NCBI RefSeq assembly: GCF_001682855.1
Contig: NZ_MAQW01000001.1
Span: 268,443 to 332,442 of the forward strand
Length of the DNA stretch: 64,000 bases
Origin: Bacillus sp. FJAT-27264
Lineage (GTDB): Bacteria > Bacillota > Bacilli > Paenibacillales > Paenibacillaceae
Reading direction: 5' to 3'
Position 1 is the first letter of the stretch. Each line of letters starts with the position of its first letter. A program made the translations under genes and the position numbers. Shown here piece after piece: positions 53,951 through 63,987 of this stretch. The notes under the pieces were generated by a model. It was given only the letters and a program-made list of their open reading frames with translations, did not search any database and was not told the origin of the DNA.

Positions 53951-55678
53951 ATGGCAAAACACAAACCGAGCAAGCCGTATTCCATCAAATATTACGTACG
54001 AATTATGCTAGTCATTTCTTTCATCGCATTAGTTGTGGATCTCGCGATCAGCATTGCCTCCATCTCCATCGTCAAGCAACAGTCCACCCGTTATTTGCAA
54101 GACACCGCCGAGCTGTATATCAACCGTATTAACTATGACTTTAATTACATCAGCCATTTTATGGGCTGGGCATTAGCCAATGATGATAACTTCAAGACCA
54201 TGAGTGACTCCCCTGTGGAAAGCATTGATTTCCTCAATGCGAACGAGAAGCTGCGTATGCGTTTTGCGGAGCTGCAAAGAAACTACGGTCAGGGGTACAA
54301 CTTCTTCTTTTACCTGGAGAAACATAACTTCTTTCTGAACTGCGCGCCGATGACCCTCTCCTACAGTGACTATTTGGAAGTCAAAAGGCAGATTATCTCC
54401 CTGACCGAGAACAAAGGAGTCTACGACAATTTCTATGCCAAGTGGACCCCTATTCTCGCCAATGGCAAGTATTACATTATTAGCTTTGTACCTTATCATG
54501 ACCGCTACCTGGTGGGGCTCATCTCCGCGAATGACTTGATTGCTCCACTACAGCAGATGAATCTGGGCGCCGACGGCTATGCTTCCTTGGTCTATAAACA
54601 TGGCACGATCGTCTCTGCTCCAGATTATGTAAAAGGTCCTGAACAAACGTTGCCGGAAGAATCTAATCCATCCTTTCTTGATCTAATCCAATCCCGGACT
54701 ACGGTAATCAGCGATTTTGCCAATGCCTCAATAAGCGTCAAAATGGTCATTAAATTCGGCACCTTCGAGAAAATCATGATTGCCCAACTGCTGATTCTCG
54801 TCCTGTTTTTCCTTCTGATTTTCACCCTCAGTGCTGTAATGATGCTGTTCATGCGCAAGGTTCTAAGTCCCATTCAGAGCTTCTCAGAGAATTTGGGGCG
54901 TATCAATGCAGAGGGCGAACCGGCAAATTTCGAGAGCAGCACAATTATCGAGTTGGAGCAGGCTAACGGACAGTTCAAGCAGCTTGTGGATCAGCTAAAA
55001 AAATTCAAAATCGAGATGTACGAACAGGAGTTGGAGAAGCAGAAGATCCGGCTCGATTATATGAAAATGCAAATCAAACCTCATTTTTTCCTGAATTGTC
55101 TGACCAGTATTTACAGCATGGCCCAAATTCAAATGTATGAAGAAATTGAAGAAATGTCGATGGCTACTTCTAAGTATTTTAGGTACATTTTTCAGAGCGG
55201 AGAAAACTTCGTACGGCTGGAGGATGAAATCGAGCATGTACGAATCTATCTGGATATTCAGAAATCACGTTACCGGAATGCGTTCTCTTATCATATTGAA
55301 CGTCCTCTGAGTATGGAAGGACTGCAGATTCCGCCGCTGGTGCTTCAGACCTTCATTGAGAACTCCGTAAAGTATGCGGTCTCAAGAGATCAGGAGCTGC
55401 AAATCAGGCTGACGGTATTTACCCCTTATAATGTGGAAGCAGGTGACAAGGCTTGTATTCGGATCACCGATACCGGGCCGGGCTTTCCGCCGGAAATCCT
55501 GGAGAAGCTGTCGCGGGGAGACCTACTAGATCAAGCTGACGGACACCGGATCGGGATCACGAATACCCAGCAAAGGCTGGAGCTGCTGTACGGACGACAG
55601 GCGGAGGTTCATTTCTCCAATATGCTGAGCGGCGGGGCCTGCGTAACCATCCTGCTCCCCAAAGTACCACAAACATGA
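53951..55678 (+). CDS. yesM: Sensor histidine kinase, YesM type
   Basis: A 575-residue kinase: TM1 at about 17-40, an extracytoplasmic Cache-like sensor of 230 residues, TM2 at about 278-303, HAMP, then a His_kinase domain with the LytS/YesM motif MQIKPHFFLNCLTSI (His about 378) and an ATPase domain (DTGPGFPPEILEKLS, GIGITNTQQRLELLYG). It senses sugars, perhaps via the Lpl system, and phosphorylates the regulator encoded next. Confidence 0.93.
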   Translation: MAKHKPSKPYSIKYYVRIMLVISFIALVVDLAISIASISIVKQQSTRYLQDTAELYINRINYDFNYISHFMGWALANDDNFKTMSDSPVESIDFLNANEKLRMRFAELQRNYGQGYNFFFYLEKHNFFLNCAPMTLSYSDYLEVKRQIISLTENKGVYDNFYAKWTPILANGKYYIISFVPYHDRYLVGLISANDLIAPLQQMNLGADGYASLVYKHGTIVSAPDYVKGPEQTLPEESNPSFLDLIQSRTTVISDFANASISVKMVIKFGTFEKIMIAQLLILVLFFLLIFTLSAVMMLFMRKVLSPIQSFSENLGRINAEGEPANFESSTIIELEQANGQFKQLVDQLKKFKIEMYEQELEKQKIRLDYMKMQIKPHFFLNCLTSIYSMAQIQMYEEIEEMSMATSKYFRYIFQSGENFVRLEDEIEHVRIYLDIQKSRYRNAFSYHIERPLSMEGLQIPPLVLQTFIENSVKYAVSRDQELQIRLTVFTPYNVEAGDKACIRITDTGPGFPPEILEKLSRGDLLDQADGHRIGITNTQQRLELLYGRQAEVHFSNMLSGGACVTILLPKVPQT

Positions 55679-55702
55679 AGCTGACGAGGAGGGAGTTTGC
55701 CG

Positions 55703-57328
55703 ATGAATGCTTTACTTGTGGATGATGATTATTTTGTAATTACTGCACTGGAAAAAAGAATTGATTGGCCCGCTTTGTCTATAGATCATATTTATACCGC
55801 TTACAATGTGGCGCAAGCGCGTGAGATTCTGCTTCAGCATCCGGTGCACATTCTAATTTGTGATATCGAAATGCCTCAAGGAAGCGGACTGGAGCTCCTT
55901 GCCTGGATTCGATCCGAGCAGTACAGCATCCAGACCATATTCCTGACCAATTATGCCGACTTCAATTATGCGCAGAAAGCGATAGAGCTGCAAAGCTTCG
56001 ATTATTTCCTGAAGCCGATTGAGTTTGACAAACTGACTCTGATTATCCATAAAGCTGTTGCCAAGGCCAAGGAGCAGCAAAGTAACGAAAAAGCGATCCG
56101 TGAAGGCGTGCTGTGGCAGAAAAATAGAAGCAAGATGATTGAGCATAGCTGGCGCAGGCTGATCACTGGAAAATCTTTTCCGGAGGACCCTACCAATCTA
56201 ACCCCTTATCTAGCCGAGCAGAATCTTCCCTATCAGCCCTGTGATCTATTCCTCCCCTTGCTGGTCAATCTGTTTCCATATGACCGAAGTTTGGGCAAGG
56301 AAGACAAGAACCTGTTCGACTATGCTCTGCTAAATGTGATACATGAATTGTTTCAGCATCCCCTCTTTCATGTGGAAGCGATCACAGAGATTAAAGATTA
56401 TAACTGGATGATTATTCTGAAATGGAACTGTAGTCCTGATCCCGGAATGCTCGAAGACCACTGCTCCGGCTTCATTGCCCAGGCCAACAAATTCCTGAAA
56501 TGCGACGCCTGCTGCAACATTGGCAAATCATTGACGCTCGGGGCTATCCGCAAGGAGATTCAGGAGCTGCTGGTGATGAATGAGGAAATGATCAAGCACC
56601 GCAACCAGACCTTTCTACTGGAACACTACCGTAAATCTGAGGCGGTCTACACCCCGCCTAATCTGATCGTGCTGGAGCAGCTGCTGGATGAGAACAACTA
56701 CACCGAGTTTCTGGAGCTGACCTTAAGCTATCTGCACGAGCTGATTCAGGGCCAAATCGTCAACACCTCAGTGCTCAGCTTGCTGCGGCTGGACATTGTG
56801 CAGCTCGTATACGCTCATCTCAAGAGCAAGGAGATCGAAGCACATAAGCTCTACATGGGCAGAGCCGGGGACCAACTGTTCATACATTCCCTGAATTCGA
56901 TTGAGGATATGCAGCAATACATTGGCTATCTGGTCAATACTGCAGCGGAATACCGCAATTTTGCCGAGCAGCCTAAGTCAGTTGTGCAAGAGATCACCCA
57001 TTATATCCAAACACACTGCGGCAATGATCTGACACGCAACAGCCTCGCAGAGATTGTCTATCTCAATCCGGATTATCTGGCTCGGCTCTTCAAGAAGGAG
57101 ACGGGGGTTTCACTCGGCAATTATATCATCCAGACCCGTCTGGCCGCTGCCAAGCATCTGCTGGAAACCACCCGGCAGTCGGTTTACACCATTGCCAGCA
57201 AGGTCGGGTATGCAAACTATTCACATTTCTCCAAGCTGTTTAAGCTAGACAACGGCTGTAGCCCCAACGAATATCGTAAGAATCTAAGAGAATTAAAAGA
57301 GCTGAAATCCGTTCCCGAATGGAATTGA
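55703..57328 (+). CDS. yesN: AraC-type response regulator, YesN type
   Basis: A 541-residue regulator starting MNALLVDDDY after GGAGGGAG. The receiver has DDD (residues 7-9), phospho-acceptor Asp in HILICDIEMPQGSGL and Lys in DYFLKPIEF. A long middle region carries Cys-rich CDACCNIGKSL. The C-terminal AraC domain (NSLAEIVYLNPDYLARLFKKE, VGYANYSHFSKLFKLDNGCSP) binds DNA. It is 24 bases after yesM. Likely targets are lplBCA and kdu. Confidence 0.93.
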   Translation: MNALLVDDDYFVITALEKRIDWPALSIDHIYTAYNVAQAREILLQHPVHILICDIEMPQGSGLELLAWIRSEQYSIQTIFLTNYADFNYAQKAIELQSFDYFLKPIEFDKLTLIIHKAVAKAKEQQSNEKAIREGVLWQKNRSKMIEHSWRRLITGKSFPEDPTNLTPYLAEQNLPYQPCDLFLPLLVNLFPYDRSLGKEDKNLFDYALLNVIHELFQHPLFHVEAITEIKDYNWMIILKWNCSPDPGMLEDHCSGFIAQANKFLKCDACCNIGKSLTLGAIRKEIQELLVMNEEMIKHRNQTFLLEHYRKSEAVYTPPNLIVLEQLLDENNYTEFLELTLSYLHELIQGQIVNTSVLSLLRLDIVQLVYAHLKSKEIEAHKLYMGRAGDQLFIHSLNSIEDMQQYIGYLVNTAAEYRNFAEQPKSVVQEITHYIQTHCGNDLTRNSLAEIVYLNPDYLARLFKKETGVSLGNYIIQTRLAAAKHLLETTRQSVYTIASKVGYANYSHFSKLFKLDNGCSPNEYRKNLRELKELKSVPEWN

Positions 57329-57345
57329 GACTTCAAAGAGAGGAC

Positions 57346-57392
57346 AAAAAAGCGTCCGCTCCCTGTACTTCATTAGGGAGTGGACGCTTTTT
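57346..57392. terminator. Bidirectional terminator between yesN and the ABC exporter
   Basis: AAAAAGCGTCCGCTCCCT pairs with AGGGAGTGGACGCTTTTT (one G-U). The stem starts in A's and ends in T's, so it can serve yesN on the plus strand and the exporter operon on the minus strand. Confidence 0.85.
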
Positions 57393-57412
57393 AACGATGA
57401 ACGGTCAAGACA

Positions 57413-59152
57413 CTACACAGCGGCAAACTGGCTGTTGTACAAGCGGGCGTAATACCCTCCGCTCGCCAGCAGTTCATCATGAGTGCCGCTCTCCACGATA
57501 TCTCCGTCCTTCATATAGAGGATGAGATCTGACTCACGGATCGTCGACAACCGGTGGGCGATCACAAAGCTGGTACGCCCGGCAATCATCTTCAGGAATG
57601 CTTTCTGAATACGCACCTCTGTCAATGTGTCAATGCTGCTGGTCGCCTCATCCAGAATCAGCATAGGCGGATCCACCAACATGACCCGGGCGATCGTCAG
57701 TAGCTGCTTCTGACCCTGTGACAGATTGTCCCCGGAGCCACTGATCACAGTATCATACCCTTCCGGCAGACGTTTGATGAAACCATGCGCGTTAGCGGCC
57801 TTAGCCGCAGCAACCACCTCTTCAGGACTGGCCTCAGGCTTGCCGTAGGCAATGTTCTCACGGATGGTCCCACCGAACAGCCAGGTCTCCTGCAGCACCA
57901 TCCCGAAATTGCGGCGGAGGCTGTCCCGGGTGATGGTGTTAATGTCTACTCCGTCAATCGCGATAGTCCCGCTATCCACATCATAGAAGCGCATCAGCAG
58001 GTTGACCAGCGTCGTCTTCCCCGCTCCTGTCTGCCCTACAATCGCCACCCGGGTTCCCGGCTTCACTTCTAAGCTGAATCCGGTAATGAGTGGCCGTTCC
58101 GGATCATAAGCAAAGCGCACTTGATCGAATGTGATCGTTCCCCGGCTAATTTGCAGATCGACAGCCCCTTGGGCATCCGGCTTCTCCGGTGCCAAATCCA
58201 TTATCGCGAAGATACGCTGCGCCGAGGCCGTCGCCGCTTGTAACTGCGTGATCACTCCGGTAATCTCGTTGAACGGCTTGGCGAACAAATTCGAATAAAT
58301 CAAGAAACTGGATAGATCCCCTACCGTCAGGTGGTTCATGATGACCATGACACTGCCGATCATCGCAATAACCGAGAACGTCAGATTATTCACCAGCCGG
58401 GTGGTTGGATTCGATAGTGAACCATAGAACTGGGATTTCACACCCGTCTGGTACAGCGCTTCATTCTGCTCGGCAAACGCTGCAAAAGCACGCTCTTCAT
58501 ACTGATAAGCTTGAACAACCTTCTGCCCGCCGACCAGCTCTTCTACATAACCGTTCAGCCCACCGAGAATTTTGGCCTGATCCCGGAACATCTGCTGGGA
58601 ACGGGTCGTAATAAACCGCGCTGCAAAATACGATGCCGGAGCCGACAAGAGCACCACCAAGGTCATTAGCGGACTAATATAGATCATCAGCCCAATCGCT
58701 CCCGCAATCGTAACCACACCAGTCAGAAGGGTAGAAAAACCTTGCTGTAATCCGTCCGAGACAGCATCCATGTCGTTAACAAACCGGCTGATGCTATCGC
58801 CTTGCGGATGATTATCATGAAATTTTAGCGGCAAGACGTTCAGCTTGTCGAACAGCTCACGCCGCATATCATTGATGGTCCGGTAAGCGATCCGGTTCAT
58901 CAGCGCCGTAAGCAGCCATCCAAAGAGACTGCCCACGAGATAGATAATGCCGAGAATGAGCAGCAGTCGCAGGACAGCCGAAAAATCAACTTTTCCTGGA
59001 CCGATCATAAAGTCAATTGCCTTACCGATTAGGAGCGGCCCAATCAAACTGGCTACCACACTGAGAATGGCACAGATAACTGCAAGAATCATCAGGCTTC
59101 GGTACTGGGATGTATAGACGACGAGTCTCTTCCACGTATTGTTTCTTTTCAT
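57413..59152 (-). CDS. ABC exporter half-transporter, YfiC-like (consensus Walker B)
   Basis: A 579-residue protein: six membrane helices (1-310) and a nucleotide-binding domain. Walker A is VGQTGAGKTTLVNL, Q loop MVLQETWLFGG, signature LSQGQKQLL and Walker B MLILDEATSSID with the catalytic Glu. The signature differs from LSGGQ. It is translated after its partner with a four-base overlap, and the two form one heterodimeric exporter. Substrate unknown (drug or lipid type). Confidence 0.93.
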   Translation of the reverse strand: MKRNNTWKRLVVYTSQYRSLMILAVICAILSVVASLIGPLLIGKAIDFMIGPGKVDFSAVLRLLLILGIIYLVGSLFGWLLTALMNRIAYRTINDMRRELFDKLNVLPLKFHDNHPQGDSISRFVNDMDAVSDGLQQGFSTLLTGVVTIAGAIGLMIYISPLMTLVVLLSAPASYFAARFITTRSQQMFRDQAKILGGLNGYVEELVGGQKVVQAYQYEERAFAAFAEQNEALYQTGVKSQFYGSLSNPTTRLVNNLTFSVIAMIGSVMVIMNHLTVGDLSSFLIYSNLFAKPFNEITGVITQLQAATASAQRIFAIMDLAPEKPDAQGAVDLQISRGTITFDQVRFAYDPERPLITGFSLEVKPGTRVAIVGQTGAGKTTLVNLLMRFYDVDSGTIAIDGVDINTITRDSLRRNFGMVLQETWLFGGTIRENIAYGKPEASPEEVVAAAKAANAHGFIKRLPEGYDTVISGSGDNLSQGQKQLLTIARVMLVDPPMLILDEATSSIDTLTEVRIQKAFLKMIAGRTSFVIAHRLSTIRESDLILYMKDGDIVESGTHDELLASGGYYARLYNSQFAAV

Positions 59153-60894
59153 TGTCCAGACTCCTCACTCGATAACTGGGACAGGCAGATTTCTTTATAC
59201 TCTGCGCAGCTGTCCATCAGTTCTTCATGACTTCCGATGCCGGCAATCCGCCCCTCCTCAAATACGATAATTTTATCCGATTGCCGTACCGTGCTTACCC
59301 GCTGGGACACCACTAGCACGGTCATTTCCCGGCTGTATTCTTTCAACGCCTTGCGCAGTGCTGCATCTGTGGCAAAATCAAGCGCGCTTGACGAGTCATC
59401 CAGTATCAGAACCTGTGGCTTACGGATGACAGCGCGTGCGATAGTCAGACGCTGTTTCTGTCCGCCGGACAGATTCATTCCTCCTCTGGATACCTTCGTA
59501 TTCAGTCCTTCCGGCAGCTTGTGAATAAATTCAGCCGCCTGAGCAACTTCAGCTGCCCGCAGGACCTCCTCTTCCGTTGCCTCTTCGTTACCCCAGCGGA
59601 TATTCTCCGCAATGGTGCCCGTGAATAGCAGTGCTTTCTGGGGAACAATCGCGATCTTCTCGCGCAGCCGGGAGAGCGGATACTCTTTGACATCCAGGCC
59701 ATCCACAGTGATGCTGCCCTCCACTGCATCATAGAAACGGGGAATCAGGTTCACAAAGGTAGATTTCCCCGAACCAGTACTGCCGATCAATCCAACCGTC
59801 TCTCCCCGGTTAATAACCGCAGAGATATTATTCAACGCCAGCTCGCCGGTACTGCTGTATCCGAAGGACAATTGATTGAAGGCAATCTTGGGAACCTCCT
59901 GATGACCGGCAGGCTCGTTAAGACCGGTGTCTTGTACCGAGGGAGTTACCGCCAGCACTTCATTGATACGGCTGGCTGAAGACGATGCCTTGGTGAAGAT
60001 GATCACCAGATTGGAGACCACAATCAGTGCCAGTAGGATCTGCGTAACATAGTTGATAAAAGCAATAATTTCCCCTTGCGAGAGACGGCCGCTATCGATG
60101 TGAAAGCCCCCGGCCCACAGGATAGCTATGATCGCTGCATTCACGACTAGCGTGGTGAGCGGTCCCAGCCAGGCAGAGATACGTCCAACCCGAATCGCCG
60201 TAGCTGTCAAATCATCGGAGGACTCTGCAAAACGAGCGCGCTCCTGGCGGCTCTTGGCAAAAGCGCGGATCACTCGGAGTCCGGACAGATTCTCGCTCAG
60301 CACCAGTGCCAAACCATCCAGCTTCTTCTGGTACAGTCGATACAGCGGAGAGGTCTGGCTGATAATCAAGTATAGAATAATCCCGAATACGGGCGTGGCC
60401 GCTAACAGAATCAGAGATAGCCGGAAGTCGAGAATCATGGACATGATAATCGCTCCGATGCAGATAAACGGTGCCCGGATAACCAGGCGGATCAGCATGG
60501 CAACGGCCAGCTGTAGCTGATTCACGTCATTCGTGATCCGGTTGATCAGCGAAGGCGTTCCGAAGGTATCGAGTTCCGCATAAGACAATGATGAGATATG
60601 ACGAAACATCTTGTTGCGCAGCGTGGTACCAAAGCCCTGTGAAGCGCGGGCAGCGTAATACTGGCAGATCATCGAGCAGCCGAAGCCGAGAAGTGACATC
60701 AGGAGCATCAGCCCACCCATCCGGTACACATATTCGCTGTCCTGATGCCCGATCCCATTATTGATGATCAGGGCAACAAAAGTTGGCAGCAGCAGCTCGA
60801 GGATCGCCTCCAGCAGCTTGAAGATGGGACCGATGATGGCTTCTTTTCGATACGGTTTTAAATAAACGGCAATTTTGAACACTGGAATCCACAC
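59149..60894 (-). CDS. ABC exporter half-transporter, YfiB-like (degenerate Walker B)
   Basis: A 581-residue partner: six membrane helices and a nucleotide-binding domain. Walker A is IGSTGSGKSTFVNL, signature LSGGQKQRL, and Walker B VLILDDSSSALD, where the catalytic Glu is Asp. The pair therefore has one full ATP site (YfiC Glu plus this LSGGQ) and one weak site, as in TM287/288-type exporters. Divergent from a LysR regulator that may control it. Confidence 0.93.
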   Translation of the reverse strand: MWIPVFKIAVYLKPYRKEAIIGPIFKLLEAILELLLPTFVALIINNGIGHQDSEYVYRMGGLMLLMSLLGFGCSMICQYYAARASQGFGTTLRNKMFRHISSLSYAELDTFGTPSLINRITNDVNQLQLAVAMLIRLVIRAPFICIGAIIMSMILDFRLSLILLAATPVFGIILYLIISQTSPLYRLYQKKLDGLALVLSENLSGLRVIRAFAKSRQERARFAESSDDLTATAIRVGRISAWLGPLTTLVVNAAIIAILWAGGFHIDSGRLSQGEIIAFINYVTQILLALIVVSNLVIIFTKASSSASRINEVLAVTPSVQDTGLNEPAGHQEVPKIAFNQLSFGYSSTGELALNNISAVINRGETVGLIGSTGSGKSTFVNLIPRFYDAVEGSITVDGLDVKEYPLSRLREKIAIVPQKALLFTGTIAENIRWGNEEATEEEVLRAAEVAQAAEFIHKLPEGLNTKVSRGGMNLSGGQKQRLTIARAVIRKPQVLILDDSSSALDFATDAALRKALKEYSREMTVLVVSQRVSTVRQSDKIIVFEEGRIAGIGSHEELMDSCAEYKEICLSQLSSEESGQ

Positions 60895-60982
60895 CTAACC
60901 TAAGAAGTATTTAAGTATTTGATTTTTCTATAAGACCAGTTATGATTATGTCATATCTTTTTTCATATTAATAATATTCGTT

Positions 60983-61001
60983 TCGTATCAGTGCGATACG
61001 A
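60983..61001. promoter_or_regulatory. LysR-type binding site between exporter and regulator
   Basis: TCGTATC-AGTGC-GATACGA is a perfect palindrome with 7-bp arms and contains T-N11-A, the classic LysR box. It lies 28 bases before the LysR gene start and 88 bases before the exporter start. Confidence 0.65.
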
Positions 61002-61028
61002 TATACATATTTCAACTGGAGGTTTTCC

Positions 61029-61892
61029 ATGGACATCAGGCAACTCAAATACTTTTTGGCTATCGCCGAGGAAGGCCAGATCACTTCAGCCGCACGCAAG
61101 CTGCAGATGGCCCAGCCACCTCTAAGCCAGCAGCTCAAGCTTCTTGAAGATGAGCTTGGAGTCAAGCTCTTCGAGCGTGGCCCCCGTAGCGTACAGCTCA
61201 CAGATGCAGGCATCATTCTGCGTAACCGGGCGCAGCAGATTCTGGAGCTGGCAGACTCCACTACCCGGGAGATTAATGACTTCGCCAAAGGCATGAAAGG
61301 AACCATCACTGTCGGAACCGTCTCCTCCTCCGGTGCAACCCTGCTTCAGGATAGACTGCGCGAATTCCACAAAATGTATGCTGGTATCAAATTTGAAATT
61401 CATGAAGGTAATACTTTTATGGTAATAGATCTCCTCAATAAAGGAATCGTAGAGGTCGGTATTGTCCGCACCCCCTTTAATACTACGAACTTGGAATGCA
61501 AGTACAGCAGTGCAGAGCCAATGATCGCCGTGATGACCCCGGACTATGATTGGAGCAAGGGCCAATCCTTCATGGAGGTTGGTGAGCTGCAGAACAAGCC
61601 GCTAATCATTTATCGGCGATTCGAACAACTGATCCGCGAAGCCTGTATCGATCAAGGCTTTGAACCTTCCTTCTTCTGCATGAATGATGATGCCCGTACC
61701 ACACTGCTCTGGGCCAACGCCGGGCTCGGCATTGGTATTATTCCCAAATCTGCCTTTGGACTCGTGAACAACAGCAATTTGTTATACAAAGAGATCCGCA
61801 GCGAAACACTTCGCACCCGCGTCGCCGCCATCTGGATGAAGGATAAATACCTGTCCACATTGGCTGCCAAATTTATTGAATGCTTTGGCTAA
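61029..61892 (+). CDS. LysR-family transcriptional regulator
   Basis: A 287-residue regulator; the start follows CTGGAGG. N-terminal HTH: MDIRQLKYFLAIAEEGQ with ITSAARKLQMAQPPLSQQLK. The C-terminal two-lobed effector domain begins at about 93 (ITVGTVSSSGATLLQDRLRE) and includes WANAGLGIGIIPKSAF. It is divergent from the exporter genes and probably controls them and itself through the palindrome between. Confidence 0.92.
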   Translation: MDIRQLKYFLAIAEEGQITSAARKLQMAQPPLSQQLKLLEDELGVKLFERGPRSVQLTDAGIILRNRAQQILELADSTTREINDFAKGMKGTITVGTVSSSGATLLQDRLREFHKMYAGIKFEIHEGNTFMVIDLLNKGIVEVGIVRTPFNTTNLECKYSSAEPMIAVMTPDYDWSKGQSFMEVGELQNKPLIIYRRFEQLIREACIDQGFEPSFFCMNDDARTTLLWANAGLGIGIIPKSAFGLVNNSNLLYKEIRSETLRTRVAAIWMKDKYLSTLAAKFIECFG

Positions 61893-61914
61893 GAAGTAGC
61901 TTTATAGAAACAGC

Positions 61915-61953
61915 AAATAACCCGCCCTGGTTTGCACCAGTGACGGGTTATTT
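61915..61953. terminator. Bidirectional terminator between lysR and htpG
   Basis: AAATAACCCG pairs with CGGGTTATTT, with an inner CTGG/CCAG stem. A/T-rich ends let it serve both converging genes. Confidence 0.75.
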
Positions 61954-61987
61954 TACTCTTTATAGAGGTGTTAGCTGGCTACGCCAA

Positions 61988-63868
61988 TTACACCATGATT
62001 TTGCAAATATCGTTCGTGAACTGCACAGGGTCGCCTACCTGCAAGCCTTCAATCAGCAGCGCCTGGTTGTACAGCAGGTTCGTGTACAGACTCAGCTTCT
62101 CTTTATCATTGTCCGAAGCCGTCTTCAGAGACTGGAACACTTCATGGTTAATGTTGATCTCCAATACTTTGTCTGCTTGCACTTCCTGGCCGTTCGGCAT
62201 GGATTTCAGGATTTTCTCCATCTCGATGGTCAGCTCGCCTTCAGTGGAGAGACAGACCGGATGCGTCTTAAGACGCTTGGAAGCTTTGACATCCTTGACC
62301 TTGCCGGACAAAATGCCCTTCATCGCTTCGAATAGCTCTTTGTTCTCGTTCTCTTCAGCATCCGTAGGCTTGTCCGCAGCATCAGTCTCGATGCCAAGAT
62401 CACCGCTGGAGACGGATCTGAATTCTTTTTCCTTGTAAGACGTGATCATCTTGATCGCGAATTCATCGATATCATCGGTGAAGTAGAGAATTTCATAGCC
62501 TTTATCAGCAACCAGCTCGGTCTGCGGTAACTTCTCGATACGAGCTACGGATTCACCTGCGGCATAATATATATACTTCTGATCTTCCGGCATTCTCGCC
62601 ACATATTCGTCCAGTGTAACCAGTTTTTTCTCAGTGGAAGAGTAGAACATGAGCAGGTCCTGCAGCGTGTCTTTGTGCATGCCATAATCATTGTACACGC
62701 CGAATTTGAGCTGTCTGCCAAAGGCACTGTAGAATTGATCGTATTTCTCTCTTTCGTCCTTGAGCAAGCTTTGCAGTTGGCTCTTGATCTTGTTCTTAAT
62801 GTTCTTGGCAATCAACGTCAGCTGACGGTCATGCTGCAGCAGCTCACGGGAAATGTTCAGAGACAGATCCTCGGAATCTACCATCCCTTTGACAAAGCTG
62901 AAGTAATCCGGCAGCAAGTCACTACATTTGTCCATGATCAGAACGCCGTTGGAGTACAGCTCCAGGCCCTTCTCATATTCCTTCGTATAGTAGTCAAACG
63001 GCGTATTCTCCGGGATAAACAGAATCGCGTTATAGACAACCGCACCGTCTGCACTGATGTGAATGTGCTTGAGCGGCTGGTCGAATCCGTAGCGCTTCTC
63101 GGCATAGAAATTGTTATAATCCTCGTCCGTCAGCTCGTTCTTATTCTTCCGCCAGATCGGCACCATGCTGTTCACGGTTTGTTCTTCGGAGATTTCCTCG
63201 AACTCGTTCTCGCTGTCAGCCTTAGGCTGGCTGGTGGTGATATCCATCTTGATCGGGAAACGGATGAAGTCAGAGTATTTCTTGATGATAGACTTCAGAC
63301 GATACTCTTCCAGGTATTCATCATATTGATCTTCTTCGGTGTTCGCCTTGATCTTCAGTGTGATCTCGGTACCGACACTGTCTTTGTCAGCCGGTTCGAT
63401 GGTATAGCCGTCAGCGCCTTTGGATTCCCATTTGAACGCTTCACTGCTGCCTAGCGCCTTACTGATAACCGTTACATCGTCTGCAACCATGAAGGCGGAA
63501 TAGAAGCCAACGCCGAACTGACCGATAATGTTGTGGCCGTCCTTCGCTTCATTCTCTTCCTTGAAGGCCAGGGAGCCGCTCTTCGCGATAACGCCAAGGT
63601 TGTTCTCCAATTCCTCCGCAGTCATCCCGATCCCTGTATCGGTAAGGGTCAGCGTTCTGTTTGCCTTATCAGCAGTCACTTTAATATAGTAATCTTCTTT
63701 ATTGAAGACGAGAGAATCGTCAGCTAATGCTTTGTAATAGATTTTATCAATAGCATCGCTGGCATTCGAGATCAGCTCTCTGAGAAAAATCTCCCGCTGC
63801 GTATAGATGGAGTTGATCATCATCTCCAGCAGGCGCTTGGATTCGGCTTTAAACTTTTTTTTGGCCAT
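61988..63868 (-). CDS. htpG: Molecular chaperone HtpG (Hsp90)
   Basis: A 626-residue dimeric ATP-dependent chaperone. The N-terminal ATP domain has [43 protein letters not shown] and [17 protein letters not shown]. The middle domain has [17 protein letters not shown] and [13 protein letters not shown]. Length is normal. AAAGGAGAT precedes the ATG by eleven bases. Unlike B. subtilis htpG, it sits directly behind a CIRCE element, so HrcA control is expected. Confidence 0.97.
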   Translation of the reverse strand: MAKKKFKAESKRLLEMMINSIYTQREIFLRELISNASDAIDKIYYKALADDSLVFNKEDYYIKVTADKANRTLTLTDTGIGMTAEELENNLGVIAKSGSLAFKEENEAKDGHNIIGQFGVGFYSAFMVADDVTVISKALGSSEAFKWESKGADGYTIEPADKDSVGTEITLKIKANTEEDQYDEYLEEYRLKSIIKKYSDFIRFPIKMDITTSQPKADSENEFEEISEEQTVNSMVPIWRKNKNELTDEDYNNFYAEKRYGFDQPLKHIHISADGAVVYNAILFIPENTPFDYYTKEYEKGLELYSNGVLIMDKCSDLLPDYFSFVKGMVDSEDLSLNISRELLQHDRQLTLIAKNIKNKIKSQLQSLLKDEREKYDQFYSAFGRQLKFGVYNDYGMHKDTLQDLLMFYSSTEKKLVTLDEYVARMPEDQKYIYYAAGESVARIEKLPQTELVADKGYEILYFTDDIDEFAIKMITSYKEKEFRSVSSGDLGIETDAADKPTDAEENENKELFEAMKGILSGKVKDVKASKRLKTHPVCLSTEGELTIEMEKILKSMPNGQEVQADKVLEININHEVFQSLKTASDNDKEKLSLYTNLLYNQALLIEGLQVGDPVQFTNDICKIMV

Positions 63869-63920
63869 GAATAAATTGATCTCCTTTCAGGATAAACATC
63901 TGGTCAAAACAACAAAACAA

Positions 63921-63947
63921 TTAGCACTCCACTCCAGTGAGTGCTAA
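63921..63947 (-). promoter_or_regulatory. CIRCE operator (HrcA binding site)
   Basis: TTAGCACTC-N9-GAGTGCTAA is an exact match to the CIRCE consensus. It lies 53 bases before the htpG start and just after the -10 box. Confidence 0.93.
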
Positions 63948-63957
63948 CACTTCTTTT

Positions 63958-63987
63958 TATATACCATATAATAATTTTATATGTCAA
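63958..63987 (-). promoter_or_regulatory. Sigma-A promoter of htpG
   Basis: On the minus strand TTGACA (63982-63987) and TATATA (63958-63963) are 18 bases apart. CIRCE follows directly, so HrcA would block transcription start. Confidence 0.75.

Noticed and set aside
62675..63454. 259-codon frame antisense to htpG
   Set aside because: Shadow of a conserved gene without its own signals.
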